A DNA stretch of 64,000 nt from Lentisphaerota bacterium. GTDB lineage: Bacteria > Verrucomicrobiota > Lentisphaeria > Victivallales > Victivallaceae. The notes below the pieces were generated by a model. The model made no database searches and was not told the DNA's origin. It worked only from the letters and a program-made list of their open reading frames with translations. Both the position numbers and the translations under genes were made by a program. The DNA is taken from assembly GCA_024225035.1 (NCBI GenBank), contig JAAEMX010000224.1, positions 62,001-126,000 of the forward strand. Direction: 5' to 3'. Shown here one piece after another: positions 18,792-27,712 of this stretch (the stretch's first letter is position 1; the number at the start of each line of letters is the position of its first letter).

Positions 18792-20082
18792 AAATCTTTT
18801 TTTCCGGTAAAGGCAGCCTTGCCTGATCAGTCAATTTAAAGTAAAGAACACGAGAACCATCGTAGTTTCTGCGATAGCGTATGTTGCTGACATCAAGCTG
18901 GTTTAATCCACTGAGCCATTGGTTGATATCAGTTTTGTCAGAAGGACACTTCAGTACCAGATCTGAGTTGCAGCCATCTGCTCTCAGCTGGTAAATGCTC
19001 ATGACCTGCGGCATTTTGCCTGCAAGCAGTGCCATTGTTTTTAGCGGTGAAGCCATGCCACGCTGTAAGTTGGCCAGCGAGTAAAGGGCTTTTTCATTAA
19101 CCGCATTGCTTCTTAAATAAAAATTCAGTTTAGAAATTTGGTCTTCAAGTGACAATTTTTCATTTTTAACTTGATTCAAGCGTCGGCTGGTATCTGATCT
19201 GACCTTGTACAAGTAGCCAACGCAGAAAAATATTAGTAGTGCTCCGAGTAAGAAAGATAAGCGTTTCATCCATCTGCAACGTACCGGGCGTGAATGCTCA
19301 GGAAGTGAAGCAAAACCGGTGAGTTCTTTTTCGTTTTTGCAGCGCAACCCATAAGCTAACATCAAGAGAGCTGCATTTTGTAATGGTTCCGGCAGTTTTA
19401 ATAGTTCCAAATCAGGGTCTGTGTAGTATAGGAGAATAGTGTCCTGCAATGGAATGTCTTCACGGCTGGATTGACTTGGAAACATATGCCTGATGCCGTC
19501 GATAGACGGTTTCTTTAAGATAAAGTCATCAATAGCACAAGGAAGCTCTATATCATTTTCAGCAAGCAGGGGATCAATGCACATGAGAGGATTAATCAGG
19601 GCATCTATATGAATATCATTAGCAGCCAGCTTTTCGATAATCTCAAGTCTTGCAATATTAAACACAACAGAAATGCGCACGACAACACGCTGGGCTGAAT
19701 CTTCCTGATTGTCCAATTGTTCTTTACGGACAATACGAAAGTCCCAGCTCAGGTCGTCAAGCGCTACCGGCAGACGATTGCTTATTTCGAATTCCAGCGC
19801 GCTGCGCAGCTCGTTGCGCGGCATTTTCGCAATCTGTAATTCAAAGCATACCGTCTTGGGTAGATAGCCGCCGACAAGAATTAAATCTGCCGACTCAAAT
19901 CTATATCCCTTGTATATCTCACTCAGGTGTTGCCCCAGAGGAATATCCTCAGAAGCAGACCGATGTATAACGCTGCTCAGTTTAAACTGATGTTGGCCAT
20001 ACCTTATTCCAGTGGCCCCCACTACGTTCCCGGCTTGATCCCAAGTCAGAATGGCGCATGATTTTCTGCTTAAATTCAACAT
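18772..20082 (-). CDS. gspL: GspL/PilM-PilN-like type II secretion protein
   Basis: A 436-residue protein combining an actin-like cytoplasmic domain (about 1-255, with MPRNELRSALEFEISNRLP typical of PilM/GspL), a membrane helix near 275-295, a coiled-coil and a periplasmic PilN-like domain. It binds the GspE ATPase to the membrane. It is the first gene of the gsp operon; the long AT-rich gap upstream should hold the promoter. Confidence 0.82.
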   Translation of the reverse strand: MLNLSRKSCAILTWDQAGNVVGATGIRYGQHQFKLSSVIHRSASEDIPLGQHLSEIYKGYRFESADLILVGGYLPKTVCFELQIAKMPRNELRSALEFEISNRLPVALDDLSWDFRIVRKEQLDNQEDSAQRVVVRISVVFNIARLEIIEKLAANDIHIDALINPLMCIDPLLAENDIELPCAIDDFILKKPSIDGIRHMFPSQSSREDIPLQDTILLYYTDPDLELLKLPEPLQNAALLMLAYGLRCKNEKELTGFASLPEHSRPVRCRWMKRLSFLLGALLIFFCVGYLYKVRSDTSRRLNQVKNEKLSLEDQISKLNFYLRSNAVNEKALYSLANLQRGMASPLKTMALLAGKMPQVMSIYQLRADGCNSDLVLKCPSDKTDINQWLSGLNQLDVSNIRYRRNYDGSRVLYFKLTDQARLPLPEKKIYAGKIK

Positions 20083-20948
20083 TTACATTTAATCTTAACT
20101 CAGATTTATTTTTTTCCTGAACTGTCAATATTTGCAGCTCTTGTTGAATAAGCCTCTACTCATGCCCTCCTGTGCAAAAACGATATATATATAAATTATA
20201 TATATACTGCTATTTATTATATTAACTACATCATAAGATACATGCATTTCGGAGAAAATGCTTAAAATAGTCATACATTTATGGTTTTTTTTTAGCATTA
20301 AGGTCAGATTCCGTGTCTCTAACACAAGAACCCCCAATATTCAACTACAAGCTATAGGTACTTGAAATTGACAACTGAAGTGGCAAAAAGTTCAAAAATA
20401 AGACTTTAATACAGGTAAGATTGAGAACTAGGTAGGAATGCCGATTTACGGGCATTTATTAAGTAACTGATTAATATTGAAAAATGTGCTTGAGCAAGCT
20501 GTAATGTGTATTGTATTAATATATATCATTTAATATTTATAAAAGTTAAAGTATATGCTTTATATTCTTTATTTATGATTTTAGATTTATTGTAGTATCT
20601 TATATAAGAATATTTAATTTAGATATCACGACTTGTAATGTCTGAAAAGGCACTGCTGAAAACTTGAAATGCAGACGACCAAAGGCATTAGATACTAGTT
20701 GATACTAAAGCGCTTAAGTGGCATATTGTGTTAGTTATTGATGCTATTGGGTTTTTGATTTTTTGAGGACTTGTTTTGATAAGTGAAAGCTGAGTAATTA
20801 AAAAGTATAAAAAAAATTAATTACTTTTCAGTTTTCAAGTATAAAAAAAACACGATTGTGCTGATATACAATGAAGTGACAGCTGGGAATTTTTTCTTGC
20901 TACTGGAGCAAATGCCTAATTTGAAAAAATTCCCATAAAAGCAAGTGT
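20083..20948. other. 866-bp AT-rich intergenic region
   Basis: No gene is supported here. It contains the upstream region of the gsp operon. There is an AT palindrome at 20184-20206 (11-bp arms around one base). An inverted repeat AGTAATTAA / TTAATTACT lies at 20793-20801 and 20817-20825. A minus-strand open frame at 20125-20337 has no ribosome site or recognisable features and is not called. Confidence 0.5.
20885..20934 (-). terminator. Hairpin after the VanX-type gene
   Basis: A perfect 12-bp inverted repeat (GGGAATTTTTTC at 20885-20896 and its complement at 20923-20934) with a 26-base loop that holds a second small stem (TTGCT/AGCAA). It lies 15 bases after the dipeptidase stop on the minus strand. 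Confidence 0.55.
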
Positions 20949-21692
20949 TTATTTGACAGGAAAATTAAAATACGTGCCTTTGAAAGGTTCATTTTTTAGA
21001 GTGAAGTGCCACCATTCATATGGATATGGATTAAATCCGTGTTTGGTCATCAAGGATCTTAGCAGTAAACGATTTGCTCGCTGCTGGGTAGCTAAGCCCG
21101 GATAGTCCGGCCAGGACTTTTTGGAAAACAGATCAAACCCAGTGCCCGTATCAAGCTTTTTCCCGGTTTTCAAGTCTATGATACTCAAGTCAACAGTGCT
21201 GCCGCGGCTATGGCTGGACTTTGCTGCGATGTAACCTTCAGGGAATAAATCTTTTTTAGCGACATCGGGGTAATATTGTCCTTTCATCTTCTTGTCGTTG
21301 TAATCTTTTGACCATTTTACGAAAGAATCTACCGCTTGCTGTGGACGATAGGCATCAAATACAATTATGCCTAGCCCCATCTGATTTAAATCCTTCTGTA
21401 CTTTTTCCAAGGCAAGCGTTGCTTTCATAGAAAGAATACATACTGGCTGGATATAGCCGGCAACCTTGCGCCCTGTAAAATTATCAGTGCTGTTGTAACG
21501 CAGTTGGAGAGTAATGTTTGGAATGAGGTGCTTTACATAGACAAACCCCGGGCGCGGACCGTCATAAGCTGGCTTTGCGGTCCTATGCGCCAGTATATAC
21601 AGCGTCGTCATCAAAATGACTAAAGCTATGATTGAAACTATGACTAACTTGCTCTTACTATTATGAGAGCTTCTTACTGCAGTGACTGGCAT
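20949..21692 (-). CDS. D-alanyl-D-alanine dipeptidase, VanX/DdpX family (M15D)
   Basis: A zinc peptidase that cleaves D-Ala-D-Ala, used in peptidoglycan turnover or, in VanX, vancomycin resistance. The 247-residue protein has an N-terminal membrane anchor or signal (about 15-35). Zinc ligands are H161 and D168 in SSHSRGSTVD and H229 in EWWH, with catalytic E226. R116 in DAYRP matches the conserved substrate-site Arg. No vanH/vanA neighbours are present, so a catabolic or recycling role in the periplasm is more likely than resistance. Confidence 0.88.
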   Translation of the reverse strand: MPVTAVRSSHNSKSKLVIVSIIALVILMTTLYILAHRTAKPAYDGPRPGFVYVKHLIPNITLQLRYNSTDNFTGRKVAGYIQPVCILSMKATLALEKVQKDLNQMGLGIIVFDAYRPQQAVDSFVKWSKDYNDKKMKGQYYPDVAKKDLFPEGYIAAKSSHSRGSTVDLSIIDLKTGKKLDTGTGFDLFSKKSWPDYPGLATQQRANRLLLRSLMTKHGFNPYPYEWWHFTLKNEPFKGTYFNFPVK

Positions 21693-21797
21693 GATTACAC
21701 CTCAAAACATGATAAAACAACAATTTACAAAAAACACAATTTCAGAACTTCGAAAAATAAGCTTATTTTATGCTATATGCAAGTCTTTATAAAAAAA

Positions 21798-21830
21798 AAG
21801 AGACAAAAGCCAAAATGGCTGATGTCTCTT
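21798..21830 (-). terminator. Intrinsic terminator of the phosphofructokinase gene
   Basis: On the minus strand an 8-bp outer stem (AAGAGACA/TGTCTCTT) with an inner GCCA/TGGC stem is followed by a run of T. It starts about 20 bases after the stop at 21850. Confidence 0.75.
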
Positions 21831-21849
21831 GAGTACAATCAAATCTGTT

Positions 21850-23172
21850 TTAGAAAGAAGTAACTGCTTTTACGCTGTTCCATAATGGACTGTTAGGAGC
21901 AATTTTCTTTCTTTTTTTAGTGGCCAGAGGAATGGGCACTAAAGTAAAGTGATCGTGCCAATGACCAACAACAATATCGCTACACCCTGACATTGCTGCG
22001 TGTACTGCGTTTTGAGCCAGCATAAGGCAGAAAACTGCATCAGTACCGTTAGCTTGCAAGCTGCGGATCATATAGCTTGGATCGAAATACTTCAGGTTGA
22101 TTTCTACATTTTCACGTTTGAAGTAATCGTGAATATTATCCCTTAAAAGCAAGCCGATATCTTCATGTAATTTATTGCCTGAAGCATCGGTTTTATGTAA
22201 AGATTCTTCAAAGAATTCCTGACCAGCGCCTTCTGCAACGATAATTACGGCATGATCTTTTTCTTTGAGCCTTGCTTTCAGCCCGTCAAGAAGTGAGCCT
22301 GATCCTTCAAGAGCGAATTCCTCTTCAGGTATCAGGCAGTAGTTCACATGAGTGTTTGCCAGAGTCGCAAAAGCGGCTATAAAACCACTGTCGCGTCCCA
22401 TAACTTTTATCAGCCCAATACCGTTAAACGCGCCTTTAGCTTCGTTATGAGCTGCGGTTATAACAGAATTAGTGGCGTAAACTGCTGTTTCAAAACCGAA
22501 TGACTTGTCAATAAAGCCGATGTCATTATCAATGGTTTTTGGAATACAGACAACACTGATGGAAAGCTTGCGCTTTTTGATAACTTTGACGATGTCATGC
22601 GCACAGCGTAAAGTTCCATCGCCGCCAATACAGAAAAGTATATTGATGTTCATGCGAACCAGAGTATCGACCATACGCTCTTCATCCTGGCGCCCACGTG
22701 ATGAGCCCAGTTTCGTGCCGCCATGTTCGTGCAGATCATCTACATTTTCTTCATCAAGAAGCATTGGTTTAAGGTTAAAGTCAGGAATCAGCCCACGGTA
22801 ACCGTAGCGAATACCATATACAACAGGAACCTTATAGTGTAGCTTGAGTGTACGCGTCAGTCCCTTTATTACATCATTCAAACCCGGGCAGAGTCCGCCT
22901 GCGGTTAGAATTGCAGCTTTAGACCATGCCGGATCGTGAAAGATTGTTTCACGGGGGCCTGCTTGCTCAAAAGCCGGGGGTGTTTTGCCTGCATCGACAT
23001 ATTCCATTACTCTAGAAATGTCTGAGTTAAAAGCAACACCGGAATATTCGGGGATAAAGTTAGCGCGTTTGACAGGAGAGGGGATTTGGCATTCGCCAAG
23101 CCTCTCGATATTAAACTCAAGATGGTCCATAAGTTGAGATCCTGCGTAATTATTAGAATAACATGCGATCAT
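21850..23172 (-). CDS. 6-phosphofructokinase, ATP-type within the PPi-PFK-like clade
   Basis: It phosphorylates fructose 6-phosphate in glycolysis. The 440-residue chain has TAGGLCPGLND, GGDGT (183-187), PKTIDND (211-217) and MGRDSGF. Gly in GGDGT with Lys in PKTIDND is the pattern of the long ATP-using enzymes of plants and trypanosomatids. True PPi enzymes have GGDD. The phosphoryl donor is inferred from this. ATG 23172 is preferred because GAGGT lies 8 bases upstream. The gene is monocistronic with its own terminator. Confidence 0.85.
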   Translation of the reverse strand: MIACYSNNYAGSQLMDHLEFNIERLGECQIPSPVKRANFIPEYSGVAFNSDISRVMEYVDAGKTPPAFEQAGPRETIFHDPAWSKAAILTAGGLCPGLNDVIKGLTRTLKLHYKVPVVYGIRYGYRGLIPDFNLKPMLLDEENVDDLHEHGGTKLGSSRGRQDEERMVDTLVRMNINILFCIGGDGTLRCAHDIVKVIKKRKLSISVVCIPKTIDNDIGFIDKSFGFETAVYATNSVITAAHNEAKGAFNGIGLIKVMGRDSGFIAAFATLANTHVNYCLIPEEEFALEGSGSLLDGLKARLKEKDHAVIIVAEGAGQEFFEESLHKTDASGNKLHEDIGLLLRDNIHDYFKRENVEINLKYFDPSYMIRSLQANGTDAVFCLMLAQNAVHAAMSGCSDIVVGHWHDHFTLVPIPLATKKRKKIAPNSPLWNSVKAVTSF

Positions 23173-23499
23173 ATTCAGCAACCTCTATAATATCAGGATT
23201 TGCGTCCTTTGACAATTAATTTAATACAAAAAAGTCCGAAATATGAAGGTCATAGACAGCTGTAAACGGTATAATGTTACAAGTATTTCAAAGAAAATGC
23301 ATTATTTTCAACTAATTTGTAATATCACAAAAAAGTTTGAGCTGAGGAATTTGTAACGCAAAAATAGAAATCTTTGCAAAAAATGACAGGTGGTAATTGT
23401 TTCTAAGAAGATAATGTTAAAATATTTTGAAGATAATCGTTCCTGCAGCTGTTGAAACTCATATAAGTGATCCAATTGAGTTCGCCGCTTGATTCCTGC
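23173..23499. other. Intergenic region upstream of phosphofructokinase
   Basis: About 330 AT-rich bases between two minus-strand genes. It should hold the phosphofructokinase promoter and the end of the lipocalin transcript. I see no strong hairpin, RNA or ORF. Confidence 0.4.
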
Positions 23500-24066
23500 T
23501 TATTGCTTTTGCGCTTCCTGGAATAGCGCATTTATGTTTCGGCTCTGGTCAACGATAAGCATTTCTGAGGTATTAAAGCCCAGTTCTTGTGCTGCCTTCA
23601 GAAGTTCTTTACGTTGTTCAGCGGACATCACGGGGGAGCGTGAAAGAATCCAAAGATAGTTATAAGTCCCGCTGGTAATCATGCTCCAACGGTAATTTTT
23701 TCTGTCCAGAGCAATTATTTTATATGTGCCGTAGAATGGGCGAAAGAATGAGACCCGCAGGGCTCCAACTGATCTGTTGTCTGAAAAGTAGGCACGGCCT
23801 TGAGCGACTTTCCATGCTTTTCTTTGGGAACAGTATCCCCAGTTGGTTACTTTGATTCCGCCATCCTCACGATTTTCGTATATGGCGTAGCAGTCAGTTA
23901 AACCGCGTTCAAAAAAATGCGGGATTCTGGCAATTTCATACCATTTCCCTAAATAACGGTCGGCGTCAAACTCTGTGACTGCCGGAATGTGTTTTGTCGA
24001 TACTCCACAGCCTGTCAGCAAAAACAGCAGCGGAGCAATAATTGAAAACATTAACTTCCTGTACAT
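23500..24066 (-). CDS. blc: Outer-membrane lipocalin lipoprotein (Blc family)
   Basis: A 188-residue lipoprotein with lipobox LLTGC. The lipocalin signature GKWYEIAR follows about 20 residues after the Cys. Further conserved segments are GRAYFSDNRSVGALRVSFFRPFYGTYKI and YLWILSRSP. Blc-type lipocalins sit in the outer membrane and bind fatty acids or lysophospholipids, helping envelope maintenance. It stands between hcp and phosphofructokinase and ends in Gln-rich residues. Confidence 0.92.
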   Translation of the reverse strand: MYRKLMFSIIAPLLFLLTGCGVSTKHIPAVTEFDADRYLGKWYEIARIPHFFERGLTDCYAIYENREDGGIKVTNWGYCSQRKAWKVAQGRAYFSDNRSVGALRVSFFRPFYGTYKIIALDRKNYRWSMITSGTYNYLWILSRSPVMSAEQRKELLKAAQELGFNTSEMLIVDQSRNINALFQEAQKQ

Positions 24067-24151
24067 CTCCTCTAACTCCTGACGATGTTTTGAGAAAAGA
24101 GAGGAAGAACAAGGCTGCCTGAATTTTCAGGCAGCCCCTAAGCGTATGTCT

Positions 24152-25792
24152 TTATTGTCCCGCCATCATGGCGTCAACGTCTGCTTGTGCATCACCGGTG
24201 CCTTTGATGTCGAAGTTTTCGATCAGCACCTTAGCCACGGCTGGGGATAAAAATGCCGGGAGGGTTGGTCCAAGACGGATGTTCTTGAATCCGAGTGCCA
24301 GCAGTGCCAGCAGTACGGTAACCGCCTTTTGCTCGTACCATGCCACGTCGAAGGACAGTGGGAGGTCATTGACATCTTCCATACCGAAAGCATCTTTCAG
24401 TAACAGAGCTATAACTGCGAGAGAATAGCTGTCGTTACACTGTCCAGCGTCAAGAACGCGTGGGATGCCGCCGATGTCACCGAGGTTCAATTTATTGTAG
24501 CGATATTTTGCGCAACCGGCTGTCAGAATGACAGTACCTTCAGGCAGTTTTTCAGCGACGTCAGTGAAGTACTGGCGATCTTTCATTCTGCCGTCGCAGC
24601 CAGCCATAACGATAAAGCGTTTAATAGCGCCGGATTTAATGGCATCAACTACTTTATCAGCAAGAGCCGCAACCTGGTTGTGTGCGAATCCACCGATAAT
24701 TTCACCGGTTTCAATTTCTGTTGGCGAAGCACATTTCTTGGCTTGCTCGATCAGAGCTGAGAAATCTTTCTCCTTGCCAGGTTCACGATCCGCCACGTGC
24801 TTCACGCCAGGGTAACCTGCACAACCTGAGGTATAAATGCGATCTTTGTAGGAATCTTTGACCGGGATAATACAGTTAGTTGTCATCAGAATCGGGCCGT
24901 TAAAAGTATCGAAATCCTTGTTCTGATGCCACCAGCTGCCGCCGTAGTTACCTACAAGGTGCTTGTATTTTTTCAATTCCGGATAGTAGTGAGTAGGTAG
25001 CATTTCACTGTGAGTGTATACGTCTACGCCCGTACCGTCAGTCTGTTCGAGCAATTCTTTCATGTCGAGCAGGTCGTGACCTGAAACCAGAATTCCAGGA
25101 TTCTGACCGACGCCAAGATTGACCTTGGTTATTTCCGGATTACCATATGTGCCTGAGTTGGCTTCGTCCAGAGTCTTCATAGTCAGGACGGCGCAATTTC
25201 CACAGGCCAATACTAATGCTACCATTTCGTCAACGTCAAGCTGCTTAGTAGTAGAAGCAAGCCCTTCGACCAGGAAGTTGTAAATTTCGTCGTCTTCCTT
25301 GCCGAGCACAGCTGCGTGATGGCAGTATGCACTCATACCTTTCATGCCGTAAATCAGCAGTTCACGCAGGGAACGGACATCTTCATTGTCTGTTGCCATT
25401 ACGCCGACTCTTTCGGCGATCTGCTCGAACTCAGCCGGGTCTTCGCTGTACCAGGTGGCTGCATCCGGTAGGTCTGCAGGAAGTTTAGCGACAAACATTT
25501 TTTTGTATTTATCGCGAATTGCAAGACCCTGCATAATCATTTCAATAATGCGGTCGTTGTCGAAGTTCGCGTTAGTTATTGTTACGAAGAACGCTTCAGT
25601 GATGAAACGGCCAGCTTCACGTGTAACTTTTTCACCTGCTGAGTCAAATACTACAGAGATGCCTTTCAGGGTATGGATCAATAAATCCATGAGGTTTGCT
25701 GTTGGGGCTTCTTTGCCGCACATCCCTCTGATATTACACCCTGCGTTACGACATGTTTCCTGACACTGATAACAAAACATTTTGTTTTCCAT
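24152..25792 (-). CDS. hcp: Hybrid cluster protein Hcp, class I (hydroxylamine/NO reductase)
   Basis: Hcp carries a 4Fe-4S and a hybrid 4Fe-2O-2S cluster and detoxifies nitrogen species (hydroxylamine, and NO in current models). The 546-residue protein starts [13 protein letters not shown] with C7-x2-C10-x8-C19-x5-C25, the class I spacing of strict anaerobes. Later Cys residues, including CAGYPG and [11 protein letters not shown], bind the hybrid cluster. ATG 25792 is chosen over a longer start at 25867 because GAGGAG precedes it and class I proteins begin here. It lies 40 bases after the iron-sulfur gene, in one TetR-controlled unit. Confidence 0.95.
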   Translation of the reverse strand: MENKMFCYQCQETCRNAGCNIRGMCGKEAPTANLMDLLIHTLKGISVVFDSAGEKVTREAGRFITEAFFVTITNANFDNDRIIEMIMQGLAIRDKYKKMFVAKLPADLPDAATWYSEDPAEFEQIAERVGVMATDNEDVRSLRELLIYGMKGMSAYCHHAAVLGKEDDEIYNFLVEGLASTTKQLDVDEMVALVLACGNCAVLTMKTLDEANSGTYGNPEITKVNLGVGQNPGILVSGHDLLDMKELLEQTDGTGVDVYTHSEMLPTHYYPELKKYKHLVGNYGGSWWHQNKDFDTFNGPILMTTNCIIPVKDSYKDRIYTSGCAGYPGVKHVADREPGKEKDFSALIEQAKKCASPTEIETGEIIGGFAHNQVAALADKVVDAIKSGAIKRFIVMAGCDGRMKDRQYFTDVAEKLPEGTVILTAGCAKYRYNKLNLGDIGGIPRVLDAGQCNDSYSLAVIALLLKDAFGMEDVNDLPLSFDVAWYEQKAVTVLLALLALGFKNIRLGPTLPAFLSPAVAKVLIENFDIKGTGDAQADVDAMMAGQ

Positions 25793-25832
25793 TATTAACT
25801 GTACTCCTCGAAAAAGGTTGGTATAGAATATT

Positions 25833-26678
25833 TTAACCGATGATTTCACTTCCGTCAAGTGAAACAACTTTTACACTGACTTCTGGTTCCTTGCCTGAGG
25901 CAGCGAGAGCTTTGCGGACGATATGTTCTGTGCCTCCGCAGCATGGAACTTCCATCCTGGCAATAGTAACTGATTTGATGTTGTTGTGTCTGAAGATCTC
26001 CGTTAATTTATCTACATATATATCGAGCGTCTGATCCAGTTTTGGACAGAACGTAACAACCGCTTTGCCTTTCAACAGCTTGTTGTGGAAATCACCGTAA
26101 GCGAACGGTACACAATCAGCGCTTACCAGTAAATCCGCATTGTTGAAGTATGGCGCGTTAGGGCTTACCAGCATCAACTGTACCGGCCATTGACGAAGTT
26201 CTGATTTGACATCGCCGGCAGGGGCGTCATCTTCATCATCATGTTCAAAAGTTTGGGCTATTGATCCCGGGCACTGACATGGTGTAGGAGCAGAAGCGTC
26301 TTTAACAGGATTGAATACTCCTGCTGCAACCGGATCCATCCCATGTTCACGCAGAACTTCAAGAGCGTCTGCGAGCAAGTCTTCGGCACCGTGTTCTTTT
26401 AAGTGGCGTAAGTGAGCCATTATAGTATTGTGACCGGCAGGAATTATTTTTTCACGCATAACGCGACGTTCATCATAAGGTTCAGCTTCACGTTCAACAA
26501 CTTTCATTGCTCCAATCGGGCAGTTGCCGACACAGGCGCCAAGCCCGTCACAGAAAAGATCGCTAACCAGTCTGGCCTTGCCGTCAATTACCTGAAGTGC
26601 TCCTTCAGGACAATTCGGGATACAAAGACCGCAACCGTTACATTTTGATTCATCAATTTCTATAATCTTTCTTTTCAT
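25833..26678 (-). CDS. Hcp-associated 4Fe-4S ferredoxin-type protein
   Basis: A 281-residue protein beginning with a 2[4Fe-4S]-like domain. The first motif is complete (C13-x2-C16-x2-C19-x3-C23). The second has [11 protein letters not shown], with Leu in place of the second Cys, a variant often seen in Hcp neighbours. The C-terminal half has a CPK segment and PCCGGTEH, which could bind metal. It probably passes electrons to Hcp encoded directly downstream. Its start is 19 bases from the TetR operator. Confidence 0.85.
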   Translation of the reverse strand: MKRKIIEIDESKCNGCGLCIPNCPEGALQVIDGKARLVSDLFCDGLGACVGNCPIGAMKVVEREAEPYDERRVMREKIIPAGHNTIMAHLRHLKEHGAEDLLADALEVLREHGMDPVAAGVFNPVKDASAPTPCQCPGSIAQTFEHDDEDDAPAGDVKSELRQWPVQLMLVSPNAPYFNNADLLVSADCVPFAYGDFHNKLLKGKAVVTFCPKLDQTLDIYVDKLTEIFRHNNIKSVTIARMEVPCCGGTEHIVRKALAASGKEPEVSVKVVSLDGSEIIG

Positions 26679-26696
26679 CGTATCACCTCACGTTTT

Positions 26697-26718
26697 ATGT
26701 TAGTTAGTGATAACTAAC
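26697..26718. promoter_or_regulatory. Putative TetR operator upstream of the hcp unit
   Basis: A palindrome with arms GTTAGT and ACTAAC around GATA (26703-26718), preceded by ATGTTA. Extended arms AGTTAGT/ACTAACT are perfect over 18 bases. The same 22-base block occurs with two changes before the TetR gene at 27435-27456. It sits 19 bases before the iron-sulfur gene start. Confidence 0.75.
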
Positions 26719-26803
26719 TTTAAATGTGTAAAATTTATAAATTTATATTCTTATTATTTAATGCAACTTAATCAGTATGATAAAACTGATTTATATCTGT
26801 AAC

Positions 26804-27403
26804 TTACAAAAATTTTTCACTTATCTCAGCAGTGAACAGCTTTTGCTGCGCCTGCCACAGTTCACTTCCTTCAGCAACAATGTCAAAAGCAAAACCGCTC
26901 ATTGCCCATTGTTTCGCAAGCAGCCGCATTGGACCAAATATTAGGCGGAACATGGTCTTGGGCGAAATATCATCTCTGATCTGCCCTTGTTTTTGCCCTT
27001 GTGCGATAATCATTGCAATTTTCTCTTTATGACTGTGCATCATTGCCAGCATTCTGGCTGAGAGGCGCGGGTCATCCTGGAAAATCTCTTCAGAAAACAT
27101 TATCTTCGCAAGTTTCGGGTGCTCGCTCATACGTTCAATACGGTCTGCCATGAAGCGTCCTACTTTATCCAGCGCGCTTTCGTCTGAATCAACCAGTTGC
27201 TCAAGAATACCTGATGCAATTGCGCTGAACGAATCAATAACCGCGCAAAGTATGTCATACTTGCTGGCAAAATGACGATAAATAGCCGGCTCTGAGACAC
27301 CGAGCTCATTGGCAATATTCTTAATAGTCAGGTTCTGAATTCCACGACCTGAAATCAAGCTTACCGCTATTTCGACTATTTCTGTTTGACGTTTTGACAA
27401 CAT
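26804..27403 (-). CDS. TetR family transcriptional regulator
   Basis: A 199-residue regulator. The N-terminal helix-turn-helix (about 10-55) has LTIKNIANELGVSEPAIYRHFASKYDIL, the TetR pattern. The C-terminal ligand domain is helical with no recognised pocket. It lies upstream of the iron-sulfur gene and hcp in the same direction. Both its own promoter region and that of the hcp unit carry the same palindrome. It probably represses both and is released by a nitrogen-stress or redox signal; the signal is inference. Confidence 0.88.
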   Translation of the reverse strand: MLSKRQTEIVEIAVSLISGRGIQNLTIKNIANELGVSEPAIYRHFASKYDILCAVIDSFSAIASGILEQLVDSDESALDKVGRFMADRIERMSEHPKLAKIMFSEEIFQDDPRLSARMLAMMHSHKEKIAMIIAQGQKQGQIRDDISPKTMFRLIFGPMRLLAKQWAMSGFAFDIVAEGSELWQAQQKLFTAEISEKFL

Positions 27404-27434
27404 TCCTGCAAACCTTTGTTTAAATCAACTTTTC

Positions 27435-27456
27435 ATGTTAGTTAGTAATCACTAAC
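27435..27456. promoter_or_regulatory. Putative TetR autoregulatory operator
   Basis: Arms GTTAGT (27441-27446) and ACTAAC (27451-27456) around AATC, preceded by ATGTTA. It is 32 bases upstream of the TetR start and matches the hcp-unit operator at 20 of 22 positions in the same orientation. Confidence 0.75.
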
Positions 27457-27712
27457 ATATCTGTTTAGACCTCGATGTCAACCCTAAGTTCCATTATAAA
27501 TGAAAAAAATAGCATTTCTATGAATATTTTACGACTGCTCTGCTCAAATATTTTGCCAGCTTTGGGAACATCAAGGAGTTAAGAAATAATTTAAGCTGTT
27601 ACAAATTAAATAAATTCTGGAACAAAGGTAAAGTCTTTCTTGTATTATTACTTGTTAGCTGGGTAGCCTTTGAACTTTGGGGGGATAATGTTATCCTCTT
27701 GGAGAATAGTAT

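Noticed and set aside
20125-20337. Minus-strand open frame of 70 codons in the AT-rich gap
   Set aside because: No ribosome site, no recognisable domain and low-complexity Ile/Tyr composition from the TATATA repeat; most likely chance.
20949-21692. Vancomycin resistance operon
   Set aside because: Only a VanX/DdpX-type dipeptidase is present; no vanH, vanA/B ligase or vanRS. The VanX family also serves peptidoglycan turnover.
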